Below are positions 1 to 5,391 of a DNA stretch of 5,391 bases, in pieces (position 1 is the stretch's first letter; each line of letters starts with the position of its first letter). Source of the stretch: Pseudomonadales bacterium (GTDB taxonomy: Bacteria > Pseudomonadota > Gammaproteobacteria > Pseudomonadales > DT-91); NCBI GenBank assembly GCA_013215025.1, contig JABSRR010000183.1:1-5391 (forward strand). The letters are read 5' to 3'. A program made the position numbers and the translations under genes. The notes below the pieces were generated by a model. It was not told where the DNA came from, searched no databases, and saw only the letters and a list, made by a program, of their open reading frames with translations.

Positions 1-833
1 GCGGCAAACTGATTATTGGTATCGGCTATTCGGAGCCGGGTGCTGGTACCGACCTTATGTCGCTAAAAACCACAGCCAAAAAAGACGGTAATGAGTGGGT
101 GATTAATGGTCAGAAAATGTGGACCTCGCTTGCCCATCACGCAGACTGGATTTGGTTGGCAGCAAAAACCAATTTTGATCCAGAAGCGAAAAAGCACTCA
201 GCAATCTCTATGTTTTTAGTGCCGACAAGCTCAGAAGGTTATAGCTGTTCGCCAGTGCATACCCTTGGCGATGTGCGCACTAACGCGACCTACTATGACA
301 ATGTTCGTATTCCTGAGGAATATCTGGTTGGCGAGTTAAACATGGGCATGCTGTATATTTTCCAACAGCTTAACCGTGAACGTTTATCCTTGGTTAATGT
401 GGGTGCATTCTCTGATTTATTCAACCAAGTCACTGAATGGGCGATGGCTGAAAGCTTACCTAACGGTGACAAAGTGATTGACCAGCCGTGGGTGCAAATT
501 AATTTGGCCAAATGCCGCACTGGCTTAGAAGCCTTGAAGCTGATTTGCTACCGCCAGGCGTCTGAAATGACCAAGGGCAATTTGCCAATGGAAGATGCCT
601 CAGCCGCAAAAGTTTACGGCACTGAGTTTTTTGTCGAGCTATATCGCATGTTAGGCGAAATTTTAGGGGTTGAAGGTTTGCTGCATCGTGAATCGAAAGG
701 GGCCATTTTGCGCGGCCGCCTTGAAACCTTATACCGCACTGCTTCAATCATTACGTTTGGCGGTGGTACCAACGAAATTCAGCGTGACCTAATTGCCCGT
801 GGTGGCTTAGGCATGCCTAAAGCGAAACGCTAA
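1..833 (+). CDS. Acyl-CoA dehydrogenase, catalytic-type subunit (5' partial)
   Basis: The reading frame is open from the left edge (first full codon at 3) to TAA at 831-833, giving 276 residues. The family is usually near 400 residues, so about 120 N-terminal residues lie outside the window. It begins in the acyl-CoA dehydrogenase middle domain with IGYSEPGAGTDL; the in-frame ATG at 57 falls just after this motif and is internal, not the start. The C-terminal helical domain ends with FGGGTNEIQRD (756-788). There the glutamate used by medium-chain enzymes (Y-E-G-T) is replaced by glycine (codon 762-764). A glutamate in RERL (codon 378-380) sits where isovaleryl-CoA and long-chain dehydrogenases carry their catalytic base. 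The usual RxxFGxPI FAD-contact stretch is replaced by a divergent sequence around VIDQPWVQINLAK. This pattern is typical of one half of heteromeric enzymes such as mycobacterial FadE26-FadE27 and FadE28-FadE29. The enzyme would be cytosolic and pass electrons to ETF. The family is certain; the substrate is unknown. Confidence 0.93.
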   Translation, partial: GKLIIGIGYSEPGAGTDLMSLKTTAKKDGNEWVINGQKMWTSLAHHADWIWLAAKTNFDPEAKKHSAISMFLVPTSSEGYSCSPVHTLGDVRTNATYYDNVRIPEEYLVGELNMGMLYIFQQLNRERLSLVNVGAFSDLFNQVTEWAMAESLPNGDKVIDQPWVQINLAKCRTGLEALKLICYRQASEMTKGNLPMEDASAAKVYGTEFFVELYRMLGEILGVEGLLHRESKGAILRGRLETLYRTASIITFGGGTNEIQRDLIARGGLGMPKAKR

Positions 834-843
834 CTGGCTAATT

Positions 844-849
844 GAGGGG
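844..849 (+). promoter_or_regulatory. Ribosome binding site for the second acyl-CoA dehydrogenase
   Basis: GAGGGG lies 8 bases before the ATG at 858, within the 24-base gap after the first dehydrogenase gene. It fixes the start at 858. No promoter or terminator is visible in the gap, which supports co-transcription of the two genes. Confidence 0.7.
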
Positions 850-857
850 TAATAAGT

Positions 858-1985
858 ATGGATTTTTCATTTAACGAAATTCAATTAGACGTGCAAAAGT
901 TGGCGCATCAAATTTTACAAGAGCAGTCTACTACTGAGCGTTTAGCAAGCATCGATCAGCAAACGGATCGCTTTGATCAGGCGCTTTGGTCGCAGCTAGC
1001 AGAGGCAGGCTTATTAGGCACTGCTTTTGATGAAGCAAATGGCGGCATGGGGCTTGGCTTTATGGAGCTTTGCCTGCTGGTTGAAGAAGTAGGGCGCACA
1101 GTTGCCGCGGTGCCTGTAGTGCCGGCTCTAGTGAGTGCAGGCTTGCCGATTCAGGCCTTTGGTAATGCGAGCCAACAGCAGCGTTTATTAGCACCGCTAG
1201 CCAGCGGCGAGATCTTACTGACGGCTGCGCTGCATGAGTCGCGCAATGAGACGCCAATGTCACCGCTTACCACGGCGACAGCGGCTAACGGTGGCTTTGT
1301 GCTGAATGGCGTTAAAGTTTGTGTGCCGTTTGCTGAGCAATCAGAACGTATTTTACTTACCGCAAAAAATGCTGATGATTTAGTGTTGCTGTTAGTAGAT
1401 CCAAAAGCTGACGGTGTCACGCTAACTCGTCAACTTTCAACCACGCAAGAGCCATGGTATGAGGTTAGCCTGCAAGATGCGCAGGTTGCGGCAGATGACG
1501 TGTTGATTGGCACGGCTGCTGATGAGGCGGTTGAATGGTTAATGCAGCGCACGGTAACAGCATACTGTGCGATGCAAACGGGCATTGCCGATGCAATGAC
1601 AAAAACGACAGCACAATTTACCTGTGAGCGAGTGCAGTTTGACGTGCCGATTGGTTCATTTCAGGCCGTTCAGCACCGTGCTGCAGACTGTTTCATTGAT
1701 ACCCAGTGTCTTAAGCTTGTGACCTATCAGGCGGCGTCGATACTCGATTCTGGTAAGTCGGCTGCCAATGAGGTGTTAATCGCCAAAATTTGGGCCGGTG
1801 ATACTGGCCATCGCGTCAGCTATGCAGCGCAGCATATGCATGGCGGCACCGGTATTGATAAAGATTATCATCTGTGGCGTTTCTGCCTGTGGGCAAGACA
1901 AATTGAAACCGTGTTAGGTACTTCAGGTCAGCTATTAGCGACCCTTGGCGCGCGCATTGCAGCTGGCGAGGCATTTGCTGGTTAA
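858..1985 (+). CDS. Acyl-CoA dehydrogenase, FAD-motif subunit lacking catalytic Glu
   Basis: This is a complete protein of 375 residues, slightly shorter than the usual 380-400. It starts with MDFSFNEIQLDVQKLA, the normal acyl-CoA dehydrogenase N-terminal helix. The middle domain is divergent and lacks the canonical Y-x-E-P-x-A-G-S/T-D motif; its equivalent is ALHESRNETPMSP. The C-terminal domain keeps FAD-contact features: R258 in ERVQFDVPIGSFQAVQHR (with D262 where glycine is usual) and the H328-GGTG loop. Both usual catalytic-base positions lack glutamate: Q230 in LMQRT replaces the isovaleryl-type Glu, and L353 in TVLGTS replaces the Glu of Y-E-G-T. Known alpha2-beta2 acyl-CoA dehydrogenases of steroid side-chain degradation pair one such subunit with a Glu-bearing partner, and the gene upstream fits that role. 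It follows that gene by 24 bases, so the two are probably one operon. That they form a complex is inference; family membership is clear. Confidence 0.93.
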   Translation: MDFSFNEIQLDVQKLAHQILQEQSTTERLASIDQQTDRFDQALWSQLAEAGLLGTAFDEANGGMGLGFMELCLLVEEVGRTVAAVPVVPALVSAGLPIQAFGNASQQQRLLAPLASGEILLTAALHESRNETPMSPLTTATAANGGFVLNGVKVCVPFAEQSERILLTAKNADDLVLLLVDPKADGVTLTRQLSTTQEPWYEVSLQDAQVAADDVLIGTAADEAVEWLMQRTVTAYCAMQTGIADAMTKTTAQFTCERVQFDVPIGSFQAVQHRAADCFIDTQCLKLVTYQAASILDSGKSAANEVLIAKIWAGDTGHRVSYAAQHMHGGTGIDKDYHLWRFCLWARQIETVLGTSGQLLATLGARIAAGEAFAG

Positions 1986-2001
1986 TCGCCGCTATTGAGA
2001 T

Positions 2002-2033
2002 AAGCCGCAAATGACATCATTTGCGGCTTTTTT
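2002..2033 (+). terminator. Intrinsic terminator after the dehydrogenase pair
   Basis: The arms at 2002-2014 and 2017-2029 are perfectly complementary over 13 bp (core AGCCGCAAATG pairing with CATTTGCGGCT, leaving a practical loop of four bases). The run of T ends at 2033. It lies 16 bases after the TAA of the second dehydrogenase gene and closes that operon. Confidence 0.9.
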
Positions 2034-2065
2034 ATTGCTTGGCATCAATCAATGCATTTATCCTG

Positions 2066-2094
2066 TAGACATAGCCTGCTCAATTGTTGAGAAT
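2066..2094 (+). promoter_or_regulatory. Possible sigma-70 promoter for the SnoaL-hydrolase unit
   Basis: TAGACA at 2066-2071 matches TTGACA at 5 of 6 positions. After a 17-base spacer comes GAGAAT at 2089-2094, a 4 of 6 match to TATAAT. Transcription would begin near 2101 and give a leader of about 38 bases. A promoter is expected here because a strong terminator lies just upstream, but the -10 match is weak and other choices are possible. Confidence 0.3.
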
Positions 2095-2130
2095 TAGCCT
2101 ATCATTATTGTTATCGATTTTCCGTGTTTT

Positions 2131-2135
2131 AGGGG
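2131..2135 (+). promoter_or_regulatory. Ribosome binding site for the SnoaL-like gene
   Basis: AGGGG lies only 3 bases before the ATG at 2139 but 6 bases before the in-frame TTG at 2142. The spacing slightly favours the TTG, the codon better; the two starts differ by one residue. Confidence 0.5.
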
Positions 2136-2138
2136 TGG

Positions 2139-2585
2139 ATGTTGAAATACACTATTGAGCAAATTTCCGATCGCTTAGAAATTCAAGATTTAACCACGGC
2201 GTATGCCGATGCGATTGATCAACAAGCCATTGAGCGTTTAGATGAGGTGTTCACCGCTGACGCTTTTCTCGATTACTCGGCGTTTGGTGGTCCTGCTGGC
2301 CCCTATGCTGAGGCAAAAGCTTTTCTGCTTGAGAATATGCCGGTGTTTAAGCATACCCAGCATTTTATGGCTAATCACCAGATTCAATTAGAATCTAGCC
2401 GCGCTACCGGCAAAGTTATGTGTCTTAACCCCATCAAACTGGAAGGGAATTCAGAAACGTTTTTTCTAGGGCTTTGGTATATCGATGAATACGTCAGAAC
2501 CGAGCAAGGTTGGCGAATTTCAAAACGTACCGAATTGCGTTCTTGGAACTATAACGCGCCCGACTTCATTCACGCAGAGGCCTAG
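2139..2585 (+). CDS. SnoaL-like (NTF2-fold) protein, probable dehydratase or isomerase
   Basis: The 148-residue protein has the length and layout of the SnoaL-like/NTF2-like superfamily. The N-terminal helix ISDRLEIQDLTTAYADAID is followed by a second helix and FTADAFLDYSAFGG, then TQHFMANHQI and a C-terminal strand pair with WRISKRTELRSW. Y22, D27, Y46 and H75 are arranged like the Tyr/Asp/His pocket of scytalone dehydratase and the bile-acid 7-alpha-dehydratase BaiE, so a cytosolic dehydratase or isomerase acting on a cyclic substrate is plausible. Many homologues have no known reaction, so function is inferred only from these residues. There is no signal peptide or membrane segment. The gene is first in a two-gene unit whose stop is 2 bases before the next start. 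The alternative TTG start at 2142 would remove one residue. Confidence 0.88.
   Translation: MLKYTIEQISDRLEIQDLTTAYADAIDQQAIERLDEVFTADAFLDYSAFGGPAGPYAEAKAFLLENMPVFKHTQHFMANHQIQLESSRATGKVMCLNPIKLEGNSETFFLGLWYIDEYVRTEQGWRISKRTELRSWNYNAPDFIHAEA
2576..2580 (+). promoter_or_regulatory. Ribosome binding site supporting a TTG start
   Basis: AGAGG, inside the last codons of the SnoaL-like gene, lies 7 bases before the TTG at 2588. This good spacing supports that non-ATG start over the next in-frame ATG (codon 29) and suggests translational coupling of the two genes. Confidence 0.55.
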
Positions 2586-2587
2586 CC

Positions 2588-3421
2588 TTGTCTCAATCAT
2601 CGCTTGCACATCCGACCCCGCCTGAAACCTCACAACTGCTGTGGGAATTTCCCAAAGCCAGCCTTGAGCTGATGCAGCTGCTTTACAATAAGCGCTGGCG
2701 CAATTTATTGGCCGATGCCGCGCCCAGCGATGGTCATACGGTGATGACACTGCCTGGCTTTGGTGGGGGTGACGCGTCAATGTTATTCCTGAGGCGTTAT
2801 TTGAACAAACTGGGTTACCAAGCTGAGCCTTGGCGCTTGGGCACTAATTTGCCCAAAGGGCGAACCACCCAAATGGCGCAGATTATTGACTACTGCGAAG
2901 ACAAAGAAGCGCAGGTCATCGAACGCTGTGAGTCACTGAGTGAGCAATCGAATGAAAAAATCAGCTTGATTGGCTGGAGCATGGGCGGCGTATTTGCCAA
3001 TGCAATTGCACAAAAACGCCCTGATCTGATTCGTCAGGTTATCACCCTGGGAGCACCGATTGGTGACCCTCGCGGAACCAGCATGTGGTCTTTGTTAAAG
3101 CGTGCTAACCGATCCGATGTGCCCGACGATCAGCAAGATGTAACACCGTGGCTAAATCGCGCAAATCAGATTGCCGAGCGTAAAGTGCATACCGCATTTA
3201 TTTATAGTCGCAGTGATGGTGCAGTTGCACCTGAGGTGGCTGTGCTGCCGCCGAGTCGCTTTGTTGAAAATATCGAAGTAGTCTCTAGCCACGTGGGTTT
3301 TGCGCATAACCCAGCCGTATTTTGGCTGATCGCCGATCGTCTCAGTCAGCACCCCTCGCATTGGTCAGCCTTTGAGGCACAACACCAGCCGAGCTTGGTG
3401 CGCAAAAAACTAGCGCGTTAA
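2588..3421 (+). CDS. Alpha/beta hydrolase (esterase/lipase-like)
   Basis: The 277-residue protein starts at TTG 2588, two bases after the previous stop. It shows the alpha/beta hydrolase order: an oxyanion-type loop LPGFGGGD (residues 55-62), a nucleophile elbow GWSMGG with S131, a strand ending in IYSRSDG with D210 as the likely acid, and SSHVGFAHNP with H235 as the likely base. The stretch from PGFGGGD through LGYQAEPWRLGTN is typical of bacterial lipase/esterase-like hydrolases. No signal peptide is visible, so it should be cytosolic, which argues against a secreted lipase and for hydrolysis of an internal ester, thioester or C-C bond. Pairing with the SnoaL-like gene suggests both act on the same pathway. 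The substrate cannot be assigned. A start at the ATG for M29 is possible but would shorten the N-terminus and has less support. Confidence 0.9.
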   Translation: MSQSSLAHPTPPETSQLLWEFPKASLELMQLLYNKRWRNLLADAAPSDGHTVMTLPGFGGGDASMLFLRRYLNKLGYQAEPWRLGTNLPKGRTTQMAQIIDYCEDKEAQVIERCESLSEQSNEKISLIGWSMGGVFANAIAQKRPDLIRQVITLGAPIGDPRGTSMWSLLKRANRSDVPDDQQDVTPWLNRANQIAERKVHTAFIYSRSDGAVAPEVAVLPPSRFVENIEVVSSHVGFAHNPAVFWLIADRLSQHPSHWSAFEAQHQPSLVRKKLAR

Positions 3422-3444
3422 GCAGCTTAAGCCCTCAATTTTCT

Positions 3445-3467
3445 ATAAATATGTCATAAATATGACA
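3445..3467. repeat. Palindrome and overlapping 11-bp-period direct repeat
   Basis: Positions 3452-3467 read TGTCATAAATATGACA: 7-bp perfect arms around a 2-base centre. The same DNA holds a 9-bp direct repeat, ATAAATATG at 3445-3453 and 3456-3464, repeated at 11 bp, about one helical turn. It lies 30 bases after the hydrolase stop and about 140 bases before the cyclase ATG. It looks like a binding site for a dimeric regulator; which regulator is unknown. As a hairpin it would be weak and AT-rich, with T's at 3475-3480 too distant for a normal terminator. Confidence 0.5.
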
Positions 3468-3503
3468 GGCGTGATTTTTTCATAGCCTGACGGAAGCCTG
3501 TCA
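3463..3503. repeat. Inverted repeat TGACAGGC / GCCTGTCA
   Basis: TGACAGGC at 3463-3470 is the exact reverse complement of GCCTGTCA at 3496-3503, separated by 25 bases. Its left arm overlaps the right arm of the palindrome at 3452-3467, so in RNA the two pairings exclude each other. It could be an operator pair or an RNA structure; the sequence does not decide. Confidence 0.4.
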
Positions 3504-3533
3504 GCCCTTGTGGCTGCTAAAAGTGTGTTACCG

Positions 3534-3549
3534 TATAACTAAGCTTAGT
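3534..3549 (+). promoter_or_regulatory. Possible -10 box with overlapping 12-bp palindrome
   Basis: TATAAC at 3534-3539 matches the -10 consensus at 5 of 6 positions, but no good -35 box is seen at 16-18 bases upstream. ACTAAGCTTAGT at 3538-3549 is a perfect 12-bp palindrome that overlaps the end of this -10 box and would cover the transcription start near 3546. That placement would suit a repressor of the cyclase gene, or the weak -35 could mean an activator is needed. This is inferred from sequence only. Confidence 0.35.
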
Positions 3550-3604
3550 CTGCAGCTAGGCATTGAATACAGTAATAACATTGGATAGATCCAAGACCGC
3601 TTTC

Positions 3605-4798
3605 ATGCAATCGTCACAGTTGGAAACAACGCGCTTTGAACAGACATTTTTATACCGCTGGCTAATCACATTACTGCCAGACGAGCTGCTGCTTGACCCT
3701 AACAGTCGCAGCAAGGCAATCGTGATGTCATTTATTCTGTTCTGCAATATGATGTCCTGCCTATCGTTTTTAATCATTATTCTGCTTGGCTTTAATAATA
3801 CGCCGTCGGTGGTTGAGTATGGCGTGCCGCTTATTTTTGGCTGTATGCTGAATTATGCCATCGCAGGCCTTACCTTACTGTACTTCAAACACATTAACCT
3901 AGCTGGCAATCTGTCATTAATATCGCCATATATTTCGGCGGTGGTGGGCGGCTGGTTAACCGGTGGCGCGTTTTCGCCAATGTTGTATATCCTCATTATT
4001 CCACCGATTTTTGCCTTCGTGCTCACCAATGTTACCTCGGGTATTGCCTGGTTTATCTTAACGATTTTTACTTTCTTAGTGTTTTGGCTAGTCGACCAAA
4101 GTGGCACCTATGAGCCACTGTTTATGATTACCGACAGCTATGAATATGCCTTGATGCAGCTTATTTTGCCGGTGACAGCCTGTGTCATGGTGATGATTGC
4201 GGTAGCCATCTATGAGGCCAACAGTATTCGCCTGAAGCGTTTATTGGCTATGGAGCGCAATATGCTGGCCTTTAAGGCAGCGCATGACCCCTTAACTGGT
4301 TTGGCAAACCGAGAAGAATTTCATTCGCAGCTGTCTCTGGCGATTAGCAGCGCCCGCCGCTTAGAGTATGAGCTCTCGCTACTGTATATCGACCTTGATG
4401 CATTTAAACCAATTAACGATGAGCGCGGTCATCACGCGGGTGACTATGTGTTAGTTGAAATTGCCAAGCGCTTAAAGCAGATTGTGCGCGGCACCGATAC
4501 TGTGGCAAGGCTTGGCGGTGATGAATTTGCGATTATTTTACAAGGTGTGTCTGATAAGGCGCGGATTGAACCGATTTTAGAAAAAATCTTGGTCTCGATT
4601 GGTCATGATGTCAGTCTCGAAAACGGCGATGTGGTAAATGTGTATGCCAGTGTTGGCGTCGCGTTTTTGCCAGAGCTCGAAGAAGACGAGTGGTTTGCGT
4701 TCGACAGCGAAGCATTGTGCCGTCAGGCAGATGCCGCGATGTATGTCGCAAAATCGCATAAAAACACCTGGTGTTTTTATGATGATATGAACAAATAA
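3605..4798 (+). CDS. Membrane-bound diguanylate cyclase (GGDEF)
   Basis: From the ATG at 3605 the protein has 397 residues. After a cytoplasmic N-terminus of about 38 residues there are six likely membrane helices near 39-62, 74-94, 100-120, 125-140, 145-163 and 182-203. A linker leads to a GGDEF domain from DPLTGLANR (228 on). The domain has YIDLDAFKPINDERGHHAGD, the active-site motif GGDEF at 304-308 and an RxxD inhibitory site, RGTD, at 295-298, exactly five residues before it. It should therefore make c-di-GMP from two GTP at the inner membrane, with product feedback. The membrane part, with GGWLTGGAFSPMLYILIIPP, probably senses a signal; I do not recognise it as a named MASE domain. No EAL domain follows. 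The start is uncertain: in-frame TTG codons at 3563 and 3581 would add 14 or 8 residues, and none of the three has a strong ribosome binding site. ATG is preferred for its codon. Confidence 0.92.
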   Translation: MQSSQLETTRFEQTFLYRWLITLLPDELLLDPNSRSKAIVMSFILFCNMMSCLSFLIIILLGFNNTPSVVEYGVPLIFGCMLNYAIAGLTLLYFKHINLAGNLSLISPYISAVVGGWLTGGAFSPMLYILIIPPIFAFVLTNVTSGIAWFILTIFTFLVFWLVDQSGTYEPLFMITDSYEYALMQLILPVTACVMVMIAVAIYEANSIRLKRLLAMERNMLAFKAAHDPLTGLANREEFHSQLSLAISSARRLEYELSLLYIDLDAFKPINDERGHHAGDYVLVEIAKRLKQIVRGTDTVARLGGDEFAIILQGVSDKARIEPILEKILVSIGHDVSLENGDVVNVYASVGVAFLPELEEDEWFAFDSEALCRQADAAMYVAKSHKNTWCFYDDMNK

Positions 4799-4838
4799 AC
4801 TAAACTAGTTTTAACTGCGTAAAACCAGCCTATGACAC

Positions 4839-4868
4839 AAAACCAGCATCACGATGCTGGTTTTTTTT
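4839..4868 (+). terminator. Intrinsic terminator after the cyclase gene
   Basis: CCAGCATC at 4843-4850 pairs with GATGCTGG at 4853-4860, extended by four A-T pairs (4839-4842 with 4861-4864), and eight T's run from 4861 to 4868. It lies 40 bases after the cyclase stop. A second AAAACCAGC copy at 4821-4829 could also pair with the 3' arm. The T-run ends only 11 bases before the next gene's ATG, so the hairpin may also lie in that gene's leader. Confidence 0.88.
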
Positions 4869-4879
4869 GGAATCTTGTA

Positions 4880-5391
4880 ATGAACGCCCGAATTAGCTCT
4901 CTAATTAGCTCTCGAATTACCTCACGAATTACCTCAAGCTGCGTATGTTGGCTTGCTGTGCTGAGCTGCCAGCCTTTACTAGCAGACGAGACCGAGCTGG
5001 GGCAAGCTGCGCAAACTGAAGCACCTGTAAAGGCGCAGCCAGAGCAAATTGAAGAAGTGGTGGTTGAGGCCGAGCAGCTATCGTTTCAGCCTGCCAGCAT
5101 TGATACCTCGCGCTTGAAAGCGGTTGCAGGTGCCGGCAACGACATCTTAAAAGCGGTTGAGATATTACCCGGCGTGACCCTTGCTGGCGACGGATTTGGC
5201 GGTGAGCCAGTGATTCGCGGTTCCTCGCCGCTTGATAATCAATATTATGTTAACGGCGTGCGCGTTGGCTATGTATTTCATAACGACGGTAATTCAATTT
5301 TTAATCCTAATGTAGTCGCTAATTTTGATTTATACACCGGCGCTTGGCGCTCACCGTTTGCCAATGCGATTGGCGGCGTTATCGATATTCA
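4880..5391 (+). CDS. TonB-dependent outer-membrane receptor (3' partial)
   Basis: The frame is open from ATG 4880 to the right edge, giving 170 complete codons of a protein expected to be several hundred residues longer. Residues 1-35 look like a signal peptide: arginines at 4, 12 and 16, a short hydrophobic core (CVCWLAVLSC) and probable cleavage after A35. An acidic spacer with a TonB-box-like stretch, IEEVVVEA (57-64), follows. The plug domain has DILKAVEILPGV (88-99), PVIRGSSPLDNQYYVNGVRV (110-129), FNPNVVANFDLYTGAW and FANAIGGVIDI, all typical of TonB receptors. The barrel lies outside the window. It would bind a substrate at the outer membrane and import it using TonB-ExbBD; the substrate is unknown, though the nearby genes suggest a hydrophobic carbon source rather than iron. 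The ribosome binding site is weak (GGA at 4869-4871, 8 bases before ATG). The first 20 codons contain a tandem repeat. Confidence 0.92.
   Translation, partial: MNARISSLISSRITSRITSSCVCWLAVLSCQPLLADETELGQAAQTEAPVKAQPEQIEEVVVEAEQLSFQPASIDTSRLKAVAGAGNDILKAVEILPGVTLAGDGFGGEPVIRGSSPLDNQYYVNGVRVGYVFHNDGNSIFNPNVVANFDLYTGAWRSPFANAIGGVIDI
4889..4936 (+). repeat. Four 12-bp tandem repeats in a signal-peptide region
   Basis: Four adjacent 12-base units cover 4889-4900, 4901-4912, 4913-4924 and 4925-4936. Units 1 and 2 (CGAATTAGCTCT, CTAATTAGCTCT) differ by one base; units 3 and 4 (CGAATTACCTCA) are identical. They encode RISS, LISS, RITS and RITS in the receptor's n-region. The unit is a multiple of three, so copy-number change would lengthen or shorten the signal peptide without a frameshift. 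Confidence 0.9.

Noticed and set aside
57..59. ATG as the start of the first dehydrogenase
   Set aside because: The same frame continues upstream to the edge with the conserved IGYSEPGAGTDL motif, so this Met is internal.
1060..1420. Overlapping reverse-strand open frames within the second dehydrogenase gene
   Set aside because: They have no recognisable domains or good ribosome binding sites and lie opposite a well-conserved gene; they are shadow frames.
3418..3430. TTAAGCAGCTTAA inverted repeat over the hydrolase stop as a terminator
   Set aside because: The centre is one base, any stem is short and AT-rich, and no T-run follows directly.
3563..3604. TTG at 3563 or 3581 as the cyclase start
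   Set aside because: AGG is only 2 bases before 3563 and nothing suitable precedes 3581; the ATG at 3605 keeps the whole membrane region. This is a preference, not proof.
4760..4778. AAAAACACC / GGTGTTTTT inverted repeat as an early terminator
   Set aside because: It lies inside the last codons of the cyclase gene, a one-base centre leaves only a weak A-T stem, and a much stronger terminator follows at 4839-4868.
4961..4969. VLSC (residues 27-30) of the receptor as a lipobox
   Set aside because: The -2 Leu is atypical, cleavage after A35 fits, and plug-barrel receptors are not normally lipoproteins.

Overview
The window looks like a piece of a chromosome from an aerobic Gram-negative proteobacterium, most plausibly a marine or aquatic gammaproteobacterium that breaks down lipid-like or polycyclic compounds. 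The reasons are a moderate GC content, a TonB-dependent outer-membrane receptor, a membrane-bound diguanylate cyclase, and paired acyl-CoA dehydrogenases of the kind found in steroid and terpenoid degraders. The taxon is inferred from gene content alone.

All genes lie on the + strand and are tightly packed. Positions 1-1985 hold two consecutive acyl-CoA dehydrogenase genes; the first is cut by the left edge and the second is complete. They are followed by a strong intrinsic terminator at 2002-2033. The two proteins look like complementary halves of a heteromeric enzyme. The first keeps a glutamate at the isovaleryl-CoA-dehydrogenase-type catalytic position but has a divergent FAD-binding stretch. 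The second keeps FAD-type motifs but has no glutamate at either usual catalytic position.

Positions 2139-3421 hold a two-gene unit separated by 2 bases: a SnoaL-like (NTF2-fold) protein with dehydratase/isomerase-type residues, and a cytosolic alpha/beta hydrolase with a visible Ser-Asp-His triad and a TTG start. Positions 3422-3604 are an intergenic region with several inverted repeats, including a 16-bp and a perfect 12-bp palindrome. The second overlaps a possible -10 box for the next gene.

Positions 3605-4798 encode a diguanylate cyclase with six predicted membrane helices, an intact GGDEF motif and an inhibitory I-site. A strong terminator follows at 4839-4868. From 4880 to the right edge is the start of a TonB-dependent receptor: signal peptide, TonB-box-like stretch and plug domain. 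Its signal peptide contains a fourfold 12-bp tandem repeat.

A reasonable combined reading is a catabolic neighbourhood. The receptor would import a hydrophobic substrate, the hydrolase and SnoaL-like protein would act on an ester or ring intermediate, and the dehydrogenase pair would carry out a beta-oxidation-type step. The cyclase would connect an environmental signal to c-di-GMP. The substrate cannot be read from the sequence. I see no phage, transposon, CRISPR, tRNA or rRNA, and no clearly new multi-gene system. The most unusual points are the split-active-site dehydrogenase pair, the tandem-repeat signal peptide and the palindromes upstream of the cyclase.
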